DNA from: CAVPHV01 sp963821095
Lineage (GTDB): Bacteria > Actinomycetota > Acidimicrobiia > Spongiisociales > UBA5794
Assembly: GCA_963821095.1 (NCBI GenBank)
Contig: CAWGCJ010000008.1
Span: 124,001-188,000 of the forward strand
Reading direction: 5' to 3'
Length of the DNA: 64,000 nt
In this document: piece after piece, positions 32,878 through 41,867 of the stretch
Layout of the letters: every line of letters begins with the position of its first letter
Numbering within the stretch: the stretch's first letter is position 1
Notes under the pieces: generated by a model
What the model saw: the letters and a program-made list of their open reading frames with translations, nothing else
Told to the model about the DNA's origin: nothing
Database searches by the model: none
Translations under genes and position numbers: made by a program

Positions 32878-33171
32878 ATGAGTTCCGCCAGTCGATCAGA
32901 TTGGGCGACGGTGGTGGCCTCGTTCGCAGCGTTCTTCGAGGGTTTGGGGACCGTTGCGGTTGATGGTGACTCTGCCTCGTTCGCTGCGCCCGACGCCGGC
33001 ACCGGGTTGGTGCTCGGTAGGGACGGCACCTCGAAGTCGTTCATGCCGCTCCATGGAATGCGCGCCCGATGGGAGAACGTGACTTTTGACACCGACGAAC
33101 GAACGGTCACGCTGTCAGGCGACGGTTTCGCCTATACCTACCGGGTTCCTCCAGAGTTGGGCAGTCGCTGA
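32878..33171 (+). CDS. Hypothetical protein (97 aa)
   Basis: A small, soluble, alpha-then-beta protein: a helical N-terminus (DWATVVASFAAFFEGLGTVA), then strand-rich sequence (RWENVTFDTDERTVTLSGDG). I do not recognise the family. The sequence composition is coding-like and there is no competing frame. Confidence 0.55.
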   Translation: MSSASRSDWATVVASFAAFFEGLGTVAVDGDSASFAAPDAGTGLVLGRDGTSKSFMPLHGMRARWENVTFDTDERTVTLSGDGFAYTYRVPPELGSR

Positions 33172-33385
33172 ACGGGTGCGCCCCCACCCAATTCCCGATT
33201 CCTAGGTGGTCCACGCATCGGTCCGCCATCCGAGGCGCGGGCTTGGCGCATATCAGGTGTGCTCAGAATGGGGACCTGGTGCAGTTCCCGCTGCGAATGC
33301 ATCCAATCTCGAACGACGTCGGATGACGCTCACGCAGCGGCACAGGGCATCGGCCTGCACTGGCCCAACCGTTTATGCACCTGGT

Positions 33386-34255
33386 TTACGCCGTCGTTCC
33401 CTCACTCATGCTTCCGCCCGGTTGGGTGAAGTTGCTTCCCTGGCTGGAGTACGTGGCCGGTAGATGCAGGAACTTCGAATAGGTTCTGATAGTCCACGAG
33501 ACGGGTCCACGGAAGAAGTAGGCCTCGGGCGTTGCGATCTGGTCGATGTCCTTCTTGTATCGCTCGGCGGTGCCTTTCGACAGGTGGAACTTCAGTTCAC
33601 CGTTGGTCTCGAACGTTTCGTGAATGATCAATGCATCCTCGCCGACGACTTGGTACGCCTCGAATCTGAGCAAACCCTGCTCCATCGAGTGGGCGTCGGT
33701 ACCCACGCGTTGCCACCAGTACTTCAGGTCCTTCAGGTGGGTCCCCTCCCCCGGCTTGCACGTCCATTTGGCGGTCACGTTGATGGCCGTCTCCGGGTCG
33801 GGGCGCCGGTAGTCCTCCCTCACGTATCCGAAGAGGAGCTCTCCAAACACCGCAGGTACGTTCTTCGCAAGGACCGCCTCCCGGACGGGAACCGGAATGC
33901 TGATGCCACGGATCAGGTGTAGCTCCGGCTTGGCGACCTTGGTGAGCGCCGCCATGTGCTCGGTTGCCGTTGTGGAGAAGTAGTGCATCAGGGCGTCGGG
34001 GTTCTTGAAGACGTGGTGGACCAGGACGGCGTCTTCGCCAACCGCATGGTTGATCTCGGTTGATAGGACCCCGTCATCTGCTCTGGCTCCGGCATGGATG
34101 TCCTCCCACTCTTGGAGCATTTCCTTCGATTCGGCAGATGCCCTGAACCGCCCGCCTTGTTTCGTGGGGATCCATTTGCCGGTCACGCTGATCTCCTGAC
34201 CGAGCTTGGAAGCCTCGGCGAGGAAGGGCGGCAGGGGTTCGTGGGTCTGGGTCAT
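33386..34255 (-). CDS. Tandem ABM/dimeric alpha-beta barrel-like protein (289 aa)
   Basis: Two related halves are visible. The first has SVTGKWIPTKQGGRFRASAE and AVLVHHVFKNPDALMHYFST. The second has NVTAKWTCKPGEGTHLKDLK and ALIIHETFETNGELKFHLSK. The matching K-W-x-x-K/P-G and I/V-H-x-x-F blocks indicate an internal duplication of a dimeric alpha-beta barrel (antibiotic-biosynthesis-monooxygenase-like) domain. No catalytic residues can be named. It is upstream of the META-domain lipoprotein gene on the same strand, with a 56-bp gap from its stop at 33386 in the reverse order of transcription. Confidence 0.65.
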   Translation of the reverse strand: MTQTHEPLPPFLAEASKLGQEISVTGKWIPTKQGGRFRASAESKEMLQEWEDIHAGARADDGVLSTEINHAVGEDAVLVHHVFKNPDALMHYFSTTATEHMAALTKVAKPELHLIRGISIPVPVREAVLAKNVPAVFGELLFGYVREDYRRPDPETAINVTAKWTCKPGEGTHLKDLKYWWQRVGTDAHSMEQGLLRFEAYQVVGEDALIIHETFETNGELKFHLSKGTAERYKKDIDQIATPEAYFFRGPVSWTIRTYSKFLHLPATYSSQGSNFTQPGGSMSEGTTA

Positions 34256-34311
34256 TGTTGCTCTCCTAACGGTTCGAAATGGGTGGTGACGGTATCTCGG
34301 GTGGCGACGCG

Positions 34312-34878
34312 TTACTCCGGCCCGGTTGCTTCGATGAGGAGGAACTCATCGAGCAGGAGGAGCTGTTCGCCGTCGAAGGCGAATCGCGTGGCGGCGCCCA
34401 TATTGGCGGGAAGATCGCGGTCTTGATCGCCGAGGAAACCGTCGCAGCCTTCCTCGGTTTGCTCGAACAACGGACCGATGTTGATCGCCTGGCCCTCGGG
34501 GGCATCATCGAGGGCGGACTCGGGAACGACATAGGTTCCGGTCGTTGTGTATTCGGTGCCGCCTGTGTTGCAGCCGGTGTCGTAGCTGATGGTGCCGTCG
34601 GCACTGAACTCGATGAACACCGCGCCGTCGCCTACGACGTTTGTGAGGCCCCCGCCATCGGCGAGTTGGTAATTGACGACCTCCCACCGCCCCACCAACT
34701 CCGCACTCCGGTCCTGCCCCGTTGGTTGCACATCGTCATCGGCCGGGGGAAGGGATTCGGATTCAACGGTTTCTGGCGCTTCGCTCGTTGTCGGGCCGGC
34801 GTCGCTATCGGAGCCGCAGGCCGCGGCGATGATCACTATCGCAACTACAACCGAATAGAGGACTCGTTGTTTGCGCAT
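34312..34878 (-). CDS. META-domain lipoprotein (188 aa)
   Basis: The signal sequence ends at lipobox IIAAAC (Cys21). After an acidic, Thr/Ser-rich linker the domain reads LVGRWEVVNYQLADGGG, ADGTISYDTGCNTGG and TEEGCDGFLGDQD, the layout of META/HslJ-like domains, where the NxxGxG-type turn and a late TxxxC recur. It is a surface-anchored protein of unknown function. Confidence 0.75.
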   Translation of the reverse strand: MRKQRVLYSVVVAIVIIAAACGSDSDAGPTTSEAPETVESESLPPADDDVQPTGQDRSAELVGRWEVVNYQLADGGGLTNVVGDGAVFIEFSADGTISYDTGCNTGGTEYTTTGTYVVPESALDDAPEGQAINIGPLFEQTEEGCDGFLGDQDRDLPANMGAATRFAFDGEQLLLLDEFLLIEATGPE

Positions 34879-35187
34879 GGTCGAACCCTACGCGGCGGGA
34901 CGCGGCGCGGGGCTCTCGACTGCGGCTCTTCCGATGCGCCCTTAGAACGAGGTCGGAACCCAGCACTCCGGCGATCTCGACGAGTCTTCCGCACTGCTCA
35001 CTAGGCAGACTCCACTCTTCCCGTCGACGGTCGTTGCCTCCGCGCCAAGTTCCGGAGCGAAGCAGCGTTGGCCTCTCGCCGCGAAAGGATTGGCAGTGAT
35101 CGCTGGGTCATCTGCTGAATGGCCCTGTTCGAGTCGGTGGTGCATTTTGTACCGTGTCGTCGAAGTTCGATCGATAGGGGAGTTGCC
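34879..35187. other. Divergent intergenic region before the RTX protein
   Basis: About 310 bp between divergent genes. No gene is supported; short minus-strand frames look like random reading. It should hold the promoters of the lipoprotein and the RTX protein. The ribosome site GGGGAG at 35177 belongs to the latter. Confidence 0.4.
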
Positions 35188-38100
35188 GTGGTGCGGATTC
35201 GTTTGCTGGTTGTGGTGGGTTCACTCGTTGCCGGGATGCTGGCGATGGTGGTGCCGGGCGTGGCGGCTGAGCCATGCACGATCGAAGGTACCGAAGCCGA
35301 TGACATTCTCGAAGGCACCGCGGGTGACGACGTGATCTGTGGTTACGGCGGTGACGACACGATCGCCGGCCATGAGGGCAACGACATCATCTATGGGGGA
35401 CCGGGCGACGACTCGATCGGCGGCGGCCAGGGCGACGACGTCATCTACGGCGGCGATGGTGCCGACATTGTCGAAGGCAAGGCGGGCGCCGACACCATCT
35501 ACGGCGGTCTTGGTGATGACGATCTCGCCGGCAACGAGGACAACGACACCGTCTACGGCGAGGCCGGCAACGACTTCCTCGGTGGCGGCCAGGGCGACGA
35601 CGTCATCTACGGCGGCGATGGTGCCGACACGGTTGAGGGCAAGACCGGCGCCGACACGATCTACGGCGGTCTTGGTGATGATGATCTTGCCGGCAACGAG
35701 GACAACGACACCGTCTACGGCGAGGCCGGCAACGACACGTTGGGCGGCGGGAAAGCAGATGATCTCCTCGACGGGGGTGACGGTGACGACACCCTGGACG
35801 GCAAGCGCGGTGACGACGAACTGCTCGGCGGTCCCGGCGTTGACTCAGCGGACGGGAACGTCGGAACGGATGTGTGTGCCGCCGAAACGATGATCAACTG
35901 CGAATCGTCGATCGTGGCACCTTCCGAGTTGCAGTTCGATCGGCCGACCAGCGATGCAATGGTCTTCGATGTCGAGCTTGTCACTGTGTCGGTCCTGCCC
36001 GTGGACGCGGTCGGGTCGGTCGAGTTTGCAGTGGATGGCGTCCCACTCGGGGCAGTGGCGATCTTGGACGGCTCGGCTGCGGTCGATTGGGATACCATCG
36101 CCGTCGACGACGGTCTGGCCACCTTGACGGCCACAGCTTTCGACAGCGAAGGCGACTCTGTCGTGTCGAGTTCGGTGACGGTGACCATCGGCAACGTCGA
36201 ACCCCCGGACGCTCGATTGTCGGCGGACTACGACGAAGGCCTCCTCACGCTGGACGAGTACTCCTTCTATCTCGTGACCGCACTCACCGTCCCTGACGTA
36301 CTGCCGGCGAGGTATTTGGGCGGGTCCGACGAGGATGATGAGTCAAGTTTCCAATGGTTGGTGCTTGCCGAGACTTGGGATTGGCTACCACCGACAACCC
36401 AGCAACAGATTGCCGATTTGGTGGCCGCGTATGACGCCCTCGATGAGGGAACGGCAAGCCAGATCGCGTTGGACTATCAGGCCGGCGCCGGCGATGTCCC
36501 ACAGGCAGGACGGGCGCTTGAAGCTCTAGCTGCCCCACAAGGACCTCTCGACCCTCCTGCGACCTTCCCGATCGATGACTGGGATGGGTGCGAGTTCGCC
36601 CTGGACCTCTCTGTCGGCTGGGCTGTTCGCTGTGAGCAATCAGACGGCGCGTTCGAGATCAAGTACGAACTTGCCGCCGGCCACGACGGTATCCCAGCGA
36701 ACCCCAACGGTGTCGCTGACAAGGATGAGTACGAGCGGACCGGCACGGTAGTGTCGGCCTGCGCTGTCGTCGTCGGGAGCTGTAACGGTGTCCCTGACTA
36801 CATCGACCGTGCCCTCGCATCGATGATTGTTGCATACGACAGCTACACAGCGGCCAGGTATCGGGTTCCGGATGGCGTGATAGTCGTCGGCGTACACGGG
36901 AGTGGGGGCAACGCTCTCCCGCCAGAGACCCCGTTTATTGACAATGACATCAACCTCCGGAACTGGGGTGATGAGTTCGAGACGGCACGCCATGAGGTGT
37001 TTCACAAGTTCCAGTACGAATACATCTCACCAGGAGATTTGTTGGATCGGAACGGTTGGTGGTGGCTCGAAGCAACCGCCGAGTGGGCCACCCACACGTT
37101 CCGGCCACCGGGTCGCACGGGAGAAGCCAAGTATCACCAGCAGCTTCCCGCATTCCTCGGCCGACCGAACCTGAGCCTGACGCTAATGGAGGAGGATGTC
37201 CCGGAGTTTCTCGAATGGATCACAAACCTCGGCGGCATCAAGTCATCTCCATACCTGAACGAGAGCAAGAGGAAGAGCCAGTACGGTGCCTTTGTGATGG
37301 CCGATTGGCTCGAAGAAGTCGCGGGCAGCCAGAGCATCATTCTCAGGACGTGGGAGGAACTCGGTAAGCCCGACAACCGCAACATGCTCGAGGCCATCGC
37401 CGCTGCTGTGGGACAGCCGCTCTCCGTTGTCGTCTACGACTTCCACGTGGGCTCCTATCTGCTCCAGAATGAGGACGGATCCGACATCGACGCCGAGGTC
37501 GGAGAGTGGCGCAAACGCCTTCACGGCTCCGTAGGGTCGCCGCCGGCGAAGCCATGGCCCCTGACCGGCGAGAATACGACGCGGGCAGACGGGTTCGGCG
37601 GTGCTCGCCCCGCCCGCATTGAACAGCCGGTCGTCGCCAATGCCGACACTGCCGCACCCGTATCCGGGTTGCGTACATTGGAGCCCGGTGGTGTTGCCTA
37701 TGTCGAAATGCGCCTGCCACCCGGTGAAGGAGAGCTCACCATCACGGTTCCGGCGACGCCGCAGCTGCGCTACGGCATCGTCGCCTTTGGCCCCAGCGGA
37801 TATCCAGATCTGTGCACTCCCCCTGAGCAGTTGTCCTTCGGTGATATCAGCGGCGGCTTCCAGTCGGCGCAGTATGCGTACGACTCGTCGTGCAAGTCGG
37901 CGACCATGATCGTCAGCTGGCCAAATGCCCTCGATAGCGGTTCCTTGACTGCGAACTGGAACATATCGCACAGCACGAGCGCTACCCGTCTGGTGATCTC
38001 GGCCGGATCGGGATTGTGGGAATGGGTTGGGGCAACGTGGGTTCCACTTGCGCCCCTGCCTGGCGTGGATCCGACCGTCCGGGATATCGAAACCCTCGAT

Positions 38101-39000
38101 GGTGAGATCTTTGCCTGGATCGACGATGTTGCGTCGCAGTCGGAGCAGGTTTACCGATTGGACGCTACCGGGTGGATCAGTGTCAGTTCGTTTGCCGCGT
38201 CCACGTCCGCATATGCGGATCACCTCGTGGCGACGTCGACCAACCTGTATCGACTCGGATCAACGAGCGGACCTAGTTACACCGCTCAACTCTGGAGGTA
38301 CAACGCCGACAACGATTGGACGCTCGTGGCGAGCGTTCCTGGCCGATTCAACAACTTCGCCGCGACGAGCGTTGGTGGAGTTGACCGTGTGGTGCTTTTG
38401 GCGAACATCGGGCCGTTCGACCCAGGCCCCACGCAGGCGACCGTCTGGTCGTGGACCGAGGCCGATGGGCTGCAACAGGGGACGTTCGTAACCGATCAGG
38501 GATCGACCACGGTCTACAGCGAAGGCAATCTCCAATTCGGTGAGGCCATCGACTTCGGCGGCGAAGTCATACTTGGCACCTCGGCTGACATCTTGATTCA
38601 GCCGGGGGCGATGGCCAGCTCCGACGGCCTGACCTGGACATTTGTTTCCTTGCCGGCGTTGCAGCGCAGTTCTGCCTCGGCCCTCCACGATGGGGCGATC
38701 TATCGGTCGGGCTACGGCTACAGCGAGTGTTGTATCTATGAAGGCGGAATCATCGTGTACGACGGCACCGCTGAAACGGTGTTGCAGGACCCGAATCCCG
38801 CCATGGCCTGGGCTTCGTTCGTGTCGGACGGATCTTCGCTTTGGATGGCAGGATTCCGAGACGCCGATGACTACTCGCAGGACATCGTCGAGTGGGGCAT
38901 TTACCAGTCAACCAACGGTATCGACCGTGTCGCTACGACCGCCAATGACCCGTCGTTGACGATCTCACCGCGCTCCCAGTTGCTGCTGATCGACCCTTGA
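35188..39000 (+). CDS. Secreted RTX-repeat zinc metalloprotease-like protein (1270 aa)
   Basis: A GTG start with GGGGAG upstream and an N-terminal signal (VVVGSLVAGMLAMVVPGVAA) indicate secretion. Residues about 30-230 are calcium-binding RTX nonapeptides (GGxGxDxxx), followed by an Ig-like domain (about 250-340). A zincin domain follows, with HEVFHKFQYEY (HExxH near residue 602) and WWLEATAEWATHTF about 24 residues on, whose Glu is the expected third ligand. The arrangement resembles MXAN_6640-type putative metalloproteases. The C-terminal third has propeller-like repeats. RTX at the N-terminus rather than the C-terminus is unusual for proteases of this kind. Confidence 0.85.
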   Translation: MVRIRLLVVVGSLVAGMLAMVVPGVAAEPCTIEGTEADDILEGTAGDDVICGYGGDDTIAGHEGNDIIYGGPGDDSIGGGQGDDVIYGGDGADIVEGKAGADTIYGGLGDDDLAGNEDNDTVYGEAGNDFLGGGQGDDVIYGGDGADTVEGKTGADTIYGGLGDDDLAGNEDNDTVYGEAGNDTLGGGKADDLLDGGDGDDTLDGKRGDDELLGGPGVDSADGNVGTDVCAAETMINCESSIVAPSELQFDRPTSDAMVFDVELVTVSVLPVDAVGSVEFAVDGVPLGAVAILDGSAAVDWDTIAVDDGLATLTATAFDSEGDSVVSSSVTVTIGNVEPPDARLSADYDEGLLTLDEYSFYLVTALTVPDVLPARYLGGSDEDDESSFQWLVLAETWDWLPPTTQQQIADLVAAYDALDEGTASQIALDYQAGAGDVPQAGRALEALAAPQGPLDPPATFPIDDWDGCEFALDLSVGWAVRCEQSDGAFEIKYELAAGHDGIPANPNGVADKDEYERTGTVVSACAVVVGSCNGVPDYIDRALASMIVAYDSYTAARYRVPDGVIVVGVHGSGGNALPPETPFIDNDINLRNWGDEFETARHEVFHKFQYEYISPGDLLDRNGWWWLEATAEWATHTFRPPGRTGEAKYHQQLPAFLGRPNLSLTLMEEDVPEFLEWITNLGGIKSSPYLNESKRKSQYGAFVMADWLEEVAGSQSIILRTWEELGKPDNRNMLEAIAAAVGQPLSVVVYDFHVGSYLLQNEDGSDIDAEVGEWRKRLHGSVGSPPAKPWPLTGENTTRADGFGGARPARIEQPVVANADTAAPVSGLRTLEPGGVAYVEMRLPPGEGELTITVPATPQLRYGIVAFGPSGYPDLCTPPEQLSFGDISGGFQSAQYAYDSSCKSATMIVSWPNALDSGSLTANWNISHSTSATRLVISAGSGLWEWVGATWVPLAPLPGVDPTVRDIETLDGEIFAWIDDVASQSEQVYRLDATGWISVSSFAASTSAYADHLVATSTNLYRLGSTSGPSYTAQLWRYNADNDWTLVASVPGRFNNFAATSVGGVDRVVLLANIGPFDPGPTQATVWSWTEADGLQQGTFVTDQGSTTVYSEGNLQFGEAIDFGGEVILGTSADILIQPGAMASSDGLTWTFVSLPALQRSSASALHDGAIYRSGYGYSECCIYEGGIIVYDGTAETVLQDPNPAMAWASFVSDGSSLWMAGFRDADDYSQDIVEWGIYQSTNGIDRVATTANDPSLTISPRSQLLLIDP
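35422..35745 (+). repeat. Two 162-bp tandem repeats coding RTX blocks
   Basis: 35422-35583 and 35584-35745 are close copies (54 codons each) starting GGCGGCCAGGGCGACGACG. The differences are mostly synonymous or at the variable positions, pointing to a recent in-frame duplication of an RTX block. Confidence 0.85.
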
Positions 39001-39320
39001 CGCCTCCCCACGCGGGGGTTGTTCGTGTCCGGCACGACCGGGAAGCCGTAGGTTTCGGCTACTCGGCTACCGTCTTGCTACCGGAGGCGATGGAGCCTCT
39101 GGTCGGGTGCCGCTGAACGCTCGCCGGTGAACACCCCGCGTGGTTCCTCGGTCATCCTTCCGGGTTGAAGGTCCGCGATGCGCCCGAATCCGACTGAGGC
39201 CGGAGCAATCTGATCCGCGCCGGCCACTCCCGAACTGAGGAAGCGATCAGCAGCACGAGGCAATCCGAAATCGAAGCGGCAACGGCGAAGCCGACCTGGC
39301 GCGGGTGGCAACACGCTCTC
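39001..39320. other. Intergenic region before the hemolysin III gene
   Basis: About 320 bp. No separate gene is supported. The last 80 bp or so are probably coding for the N-terminus of the next protein (in-frame AKPTWRGWQHAL), although no standard start codon lies in that stretch. GAGGAAG at 39237 is a possible ribosome site. Confidence 0.4.
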
Positions 39321-39911
39321 ATGTTCCCGATTGCGGTTATTGCCGGCGTGGTCCTTGTTGCTACCGCGCCGACCACGGCAAGTCGGGTCAGCTCTGCGAT
39401 CTTTGCAACGACCGCTGCCCTGCTCTTTGGCGTGAGTGCCCTTCTCCACCGAGGGACGTGGTCGCCGCAGGTCGAGTCTCTGCTGCGACGGATGGATCAC
39501 GCAAACATCTACTTGATCATTGCCGGCACCTACACGCCGTTTGCAGTGCTTGCGCTGCCACGAGACGAGGGCAGGGTGCTCCTGGCGATCGTATGGACCG
39601 GTGCGCTGCTCGGTGTGGCGTTGAGGATCTTCTGGATCGGGACGCCGCGCTGGTTGTCCACGACGCTCTATGTGGTCGTTGGGTGGGTGGTGATCTTCTT
39701 CATTCCCGACCTGGTCGAAGGAGCGGGTTGGGGCGTGGTCCTTCTCATCGCGGTTGGCGGCGTCCTCTACACCCTGGGGGCGATCGTGTACGCAACGAAG
39801 TGGCCCAACCCATCGCGCCGGAAGTACGGATTCCACGAGGTATTCCACACGCTGACGATCGCCGCTTTCACTGCTCACTACATCGCCGTGTGGATCGTCG
39901 TCCACCAATAG
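39321..39911 (+). CDS. Hemolysin III / PAQR-family membrane protein (196+ aa)
   Basis: Seven hydrophobic segments and the family signatures SALLHRGTWS, RRMDHANIYLIIAGTYTPF and HEVFHTLTIAAFTAHYIAVW. The conserved His residues in the first and last motifs and the Asp in RMDHA are the metal-site residues of PAQR/HlyIII proteins. The first ATG is 39321, but AKPTWRGWQHALM just upstream is family-like, so translation probably starts a dozen or more codons earlier from a non-ATG codon or a misread base. Confidence 0.85.
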   Translation: MFPIAVIAGVVLVATAPTTASRVSSAIFATTAALLFGVSALLHRGTWSPQVESLLRRMDHANIYLIIAGTYTPFAVLALPRDEGRVLLAIVWTGALLGVALRIFWIGTPRWLSTTLYVVVGWVVIFFIPDLVEGAGWGVVLLIAVGGVLYTLGAIVYATKWPNPSRRKYGFHEVFHTLTIAAFTAHYIAVWIVVHQ

Positions 39912-40125
39912 GAGCAGTGGAGGACTGCTTCATCGAGTGCCGTCACGAGGCGCCGATCGCGTTGCATCCACCGGAGGAGTCGCCCTGCGTTGCCCCGAGC
40001 CGCTGCGCTCGCTTCTCGGCCGTGGTGTTGGTGTCCTGGAAGATTCTCGCTCGCGACACCGAATCGGCGCGTAGGGTCGGCCGGGGAACCCGCGCCGGGG
40101 GTTAGAGACGGGGAGGACCCTTCAG

Positions 40126-41787
40126 ATGAGACGCGTACTCGTTCTTGTGATGGCCGGGGGGTTGCTGATGAGCGTTGTCGCCTCAGCTTCTGCCACCGGC
40201 TCTCACCACGACGGACCGCTGACGCCCGACGACGGCAAAGAGATATGGCGGGGCTCGGTGCTCAACGGCCCGAACGGCCTCTATGTACATCCCAACGGCA
40301 ACGTGTACGCGGCCAGTGTGTTCGGGAACGAGATCACCGTGCAGAACCCGCGCAACGGGAAGATCCTCGACCGGATCGGGCCCGAGCGTGGCGTGAACGG
40401 TCCCGACGATGTCTTCATCACTGACGACGGCACCCTCTACTGGACCGACATCCTGGGCGGAACCGTTGGCATGTTGAAGCCGGACGGCACCTTTAGGACC
40501 CAGCCGGTGGCGCTGGGGGTCAACCCCATCACGATGTCCGATGCCGGCCGCCTCTTCGTTGGCCTGGTCTTCCTCGGTGCGGGTATCTACGAACTCGACC
40601 CGGATCTCGAGGACCCACCCGTTCCCTTGTTTGCGGACGTGGCGCCAATTACCGGGGCCAACGGGATGGACTTCGGTCCCGACGGGTTGCTGTATTTCCC
40701 ACTGTTCTTCTCCGGCGAAGTCGCCAGAGCCGACGTAACCAACGTGACACCTGGTGTCGACCCGACCGTCGAGGTCGTGGCGGACGGCTTCCGGGTTCCC
40801 TCCGCGGTGAAGTTCAACTCCAAGGGTGAGCTCCACGTGTCGGACCTCGCTGCGGGCCAGATCGTGAAGGTCGACCTCGCTACCGACGACCAGGGAGTAT
40901 TGGCCCAAATCGACGGCATCATCGACAACCTGGCCTTCAATCGCTGGGACAAGCTCTTCTTTGCGGCCGATTCCGACGCCCAGATCTTCACGGTGACGCC
41001 GAGCGGACGGGCGCGGGGGATCAACCGAGCCGGGTTCAGTGGACCGTCGACGATCGCGATCACCGACGACGGGACGGTATGGGTTGCCGACGGCGAACTG
41101 CGCGGCTTCGCGGGCCATCGTCGCAACCCGACGTCCACGCTCTACCACCGATTCGATCCGCCTTTCGCCGGGCCCGCAGCGGCGAATACCGTCGCCGCCC
41201 ACGGTGGTCTGCTGGTCACGACCGGCTTGGTCTCAGGGTCGGTCCAGGTGTTGAACCCCAGCACCGGCGAGATCGTTGAGGACATCCGAACGATCGGCGG
41301 CGCAGTGAACGCGATGGCCCACGGCGGAGATCTGGCCATCGCCCAGTTGGGTGTTGGCGTGGTCAATTCGGCCGGCGAGGTCATCGCCGACGGCTTTGCC
41401 TATGCACTCGGACTGGCTTCCGACGGCGACACGCTCTACGTCACGGACTGGGCACTGGGTACCGTGACCGCGGTCACCGACTCGGGATCTACCGTCGTTG
41501 CCTCCGGGCTGGCGAATCCCGAGGGCATTGCGGTCGACGGCAACCGACTGCTGGTGGTCGAAGAGGGTAGGGACCAGGTATCGGCGATCTATCTCGGCAG
41601 CGGCCGAGTCAAGACGATCATCGAGGGTCTGGATCTCGGACCGGTTATTGCCGTCAGCCCGGTTGCGCCGCCCCATGGCGCATTGTCAGGCGTCGCCGTC
41701 GGGAAGAACCGGATCTACGTCTCCCAAGACGGAGACAACAACGCCGTGTTCAAGTTCAAGCAACGAGGCCGCTGGCACCGGCGATAA
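40126..41787 (+). CDS. Secreted NHL/SMP30-like beta-propeller protein (553 aa)
   Basis: The signal peptide is MRRVLVLVMAGGLLMSVVAS ending in ASATG. The mature protein is made of six or more blades of the type NGLYVHPNGNVYAA, FGPDGLLYFPLFFSGEVARA and GIAVDGNRLLVVEE, with no catalytic residues that identify a lactonase. It is probably an extracytoplasmic binding or lactonase-like protein. A GGGGAGGA ribosome site precedes the ATG. It is a distant relative of the NHL protein at 60.5-63.1 kb. A strong hairpin follows the stop. Confidence 0.82.
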   Translation: MRRVLVLVMAGGLLMSVVASASATGSHHDGPLTPDDGKEIWRGSVLNGPNGLYVHPNGNVYAASVFGNEITVQNPRNGKILDRIGPERGVNGPDDVFITDDGTLYWTDILGGTVGMLKPDGTFRTQPVALGVNPITMSDAGRLFVGLVFLGAGIYELDPDLEDPPVPLFADVAPITGANGMDFGPDGLLYFPLFFSGEVARADVTNVTPGVDPTVEVVADGFRVPSAVKFNSKGELHVSDLAAGQIVKVDLATDDQGVLAQIDGIIDNLAFNRWDKLFFAADSDAQIFTVTPSGRARGINRAGFSGPSTIAITDDGTVWVADGELRGFAGHRRNPTSTLYHRFDPPFAGPAAANTVAAHGGLLVTTGLVSGSVQVLNPSTGEIVEDIRTIGGAVNAMAHGGDLAIAQLGVGVVNSAGEVIADGFAYALGLASDGDTLYVTDWALGTVTAVTDSGSTVVASGLANPEGIAVDGNRLLVVEEGRDQVSAIYLGSGRVKTIIEGLDLGPVIAVSPVAPPHGALSGVAVGKNRIYVSQDGDNNAVFKFKQRGRWHRR

Positions 41788-41798
41788 CGACGGCCGCA

Positions 41799-41831
41799 GC
41801 CGTGCGGGTGGCGGACTGCCGCCCGCACGGC
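41799..41831. terminator. Bidirectional hairpin between convergent genes
   Basis: A 14-bp stem with one G-U pair, GCCGTGCGGGTGGC / GCCGCCCGCACGGC, loop GGACT. It sits between the ends of the beta-propeller gene (+) and the MFS gene (-). There is no strong T-run. Confidence 0.75.
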
Positions 41832-41867
41832 CGTGATCCGCTCGCTGGGCCCTATCGCTTCGGAGTG

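Noticed and set aside
39001..39030. CCCC-ACG-CGGGG as a terminator of the RTX gene
   Set aside because: The stem is only four to five base pairs and no T-run follows.
39078..39908. A 276-codon open frame on the - strand
   Set aside because: It is antisense to the hemolysin III gene, which has clear family motifs. The antisense product is His/Arg/Asp-rich without motifs.
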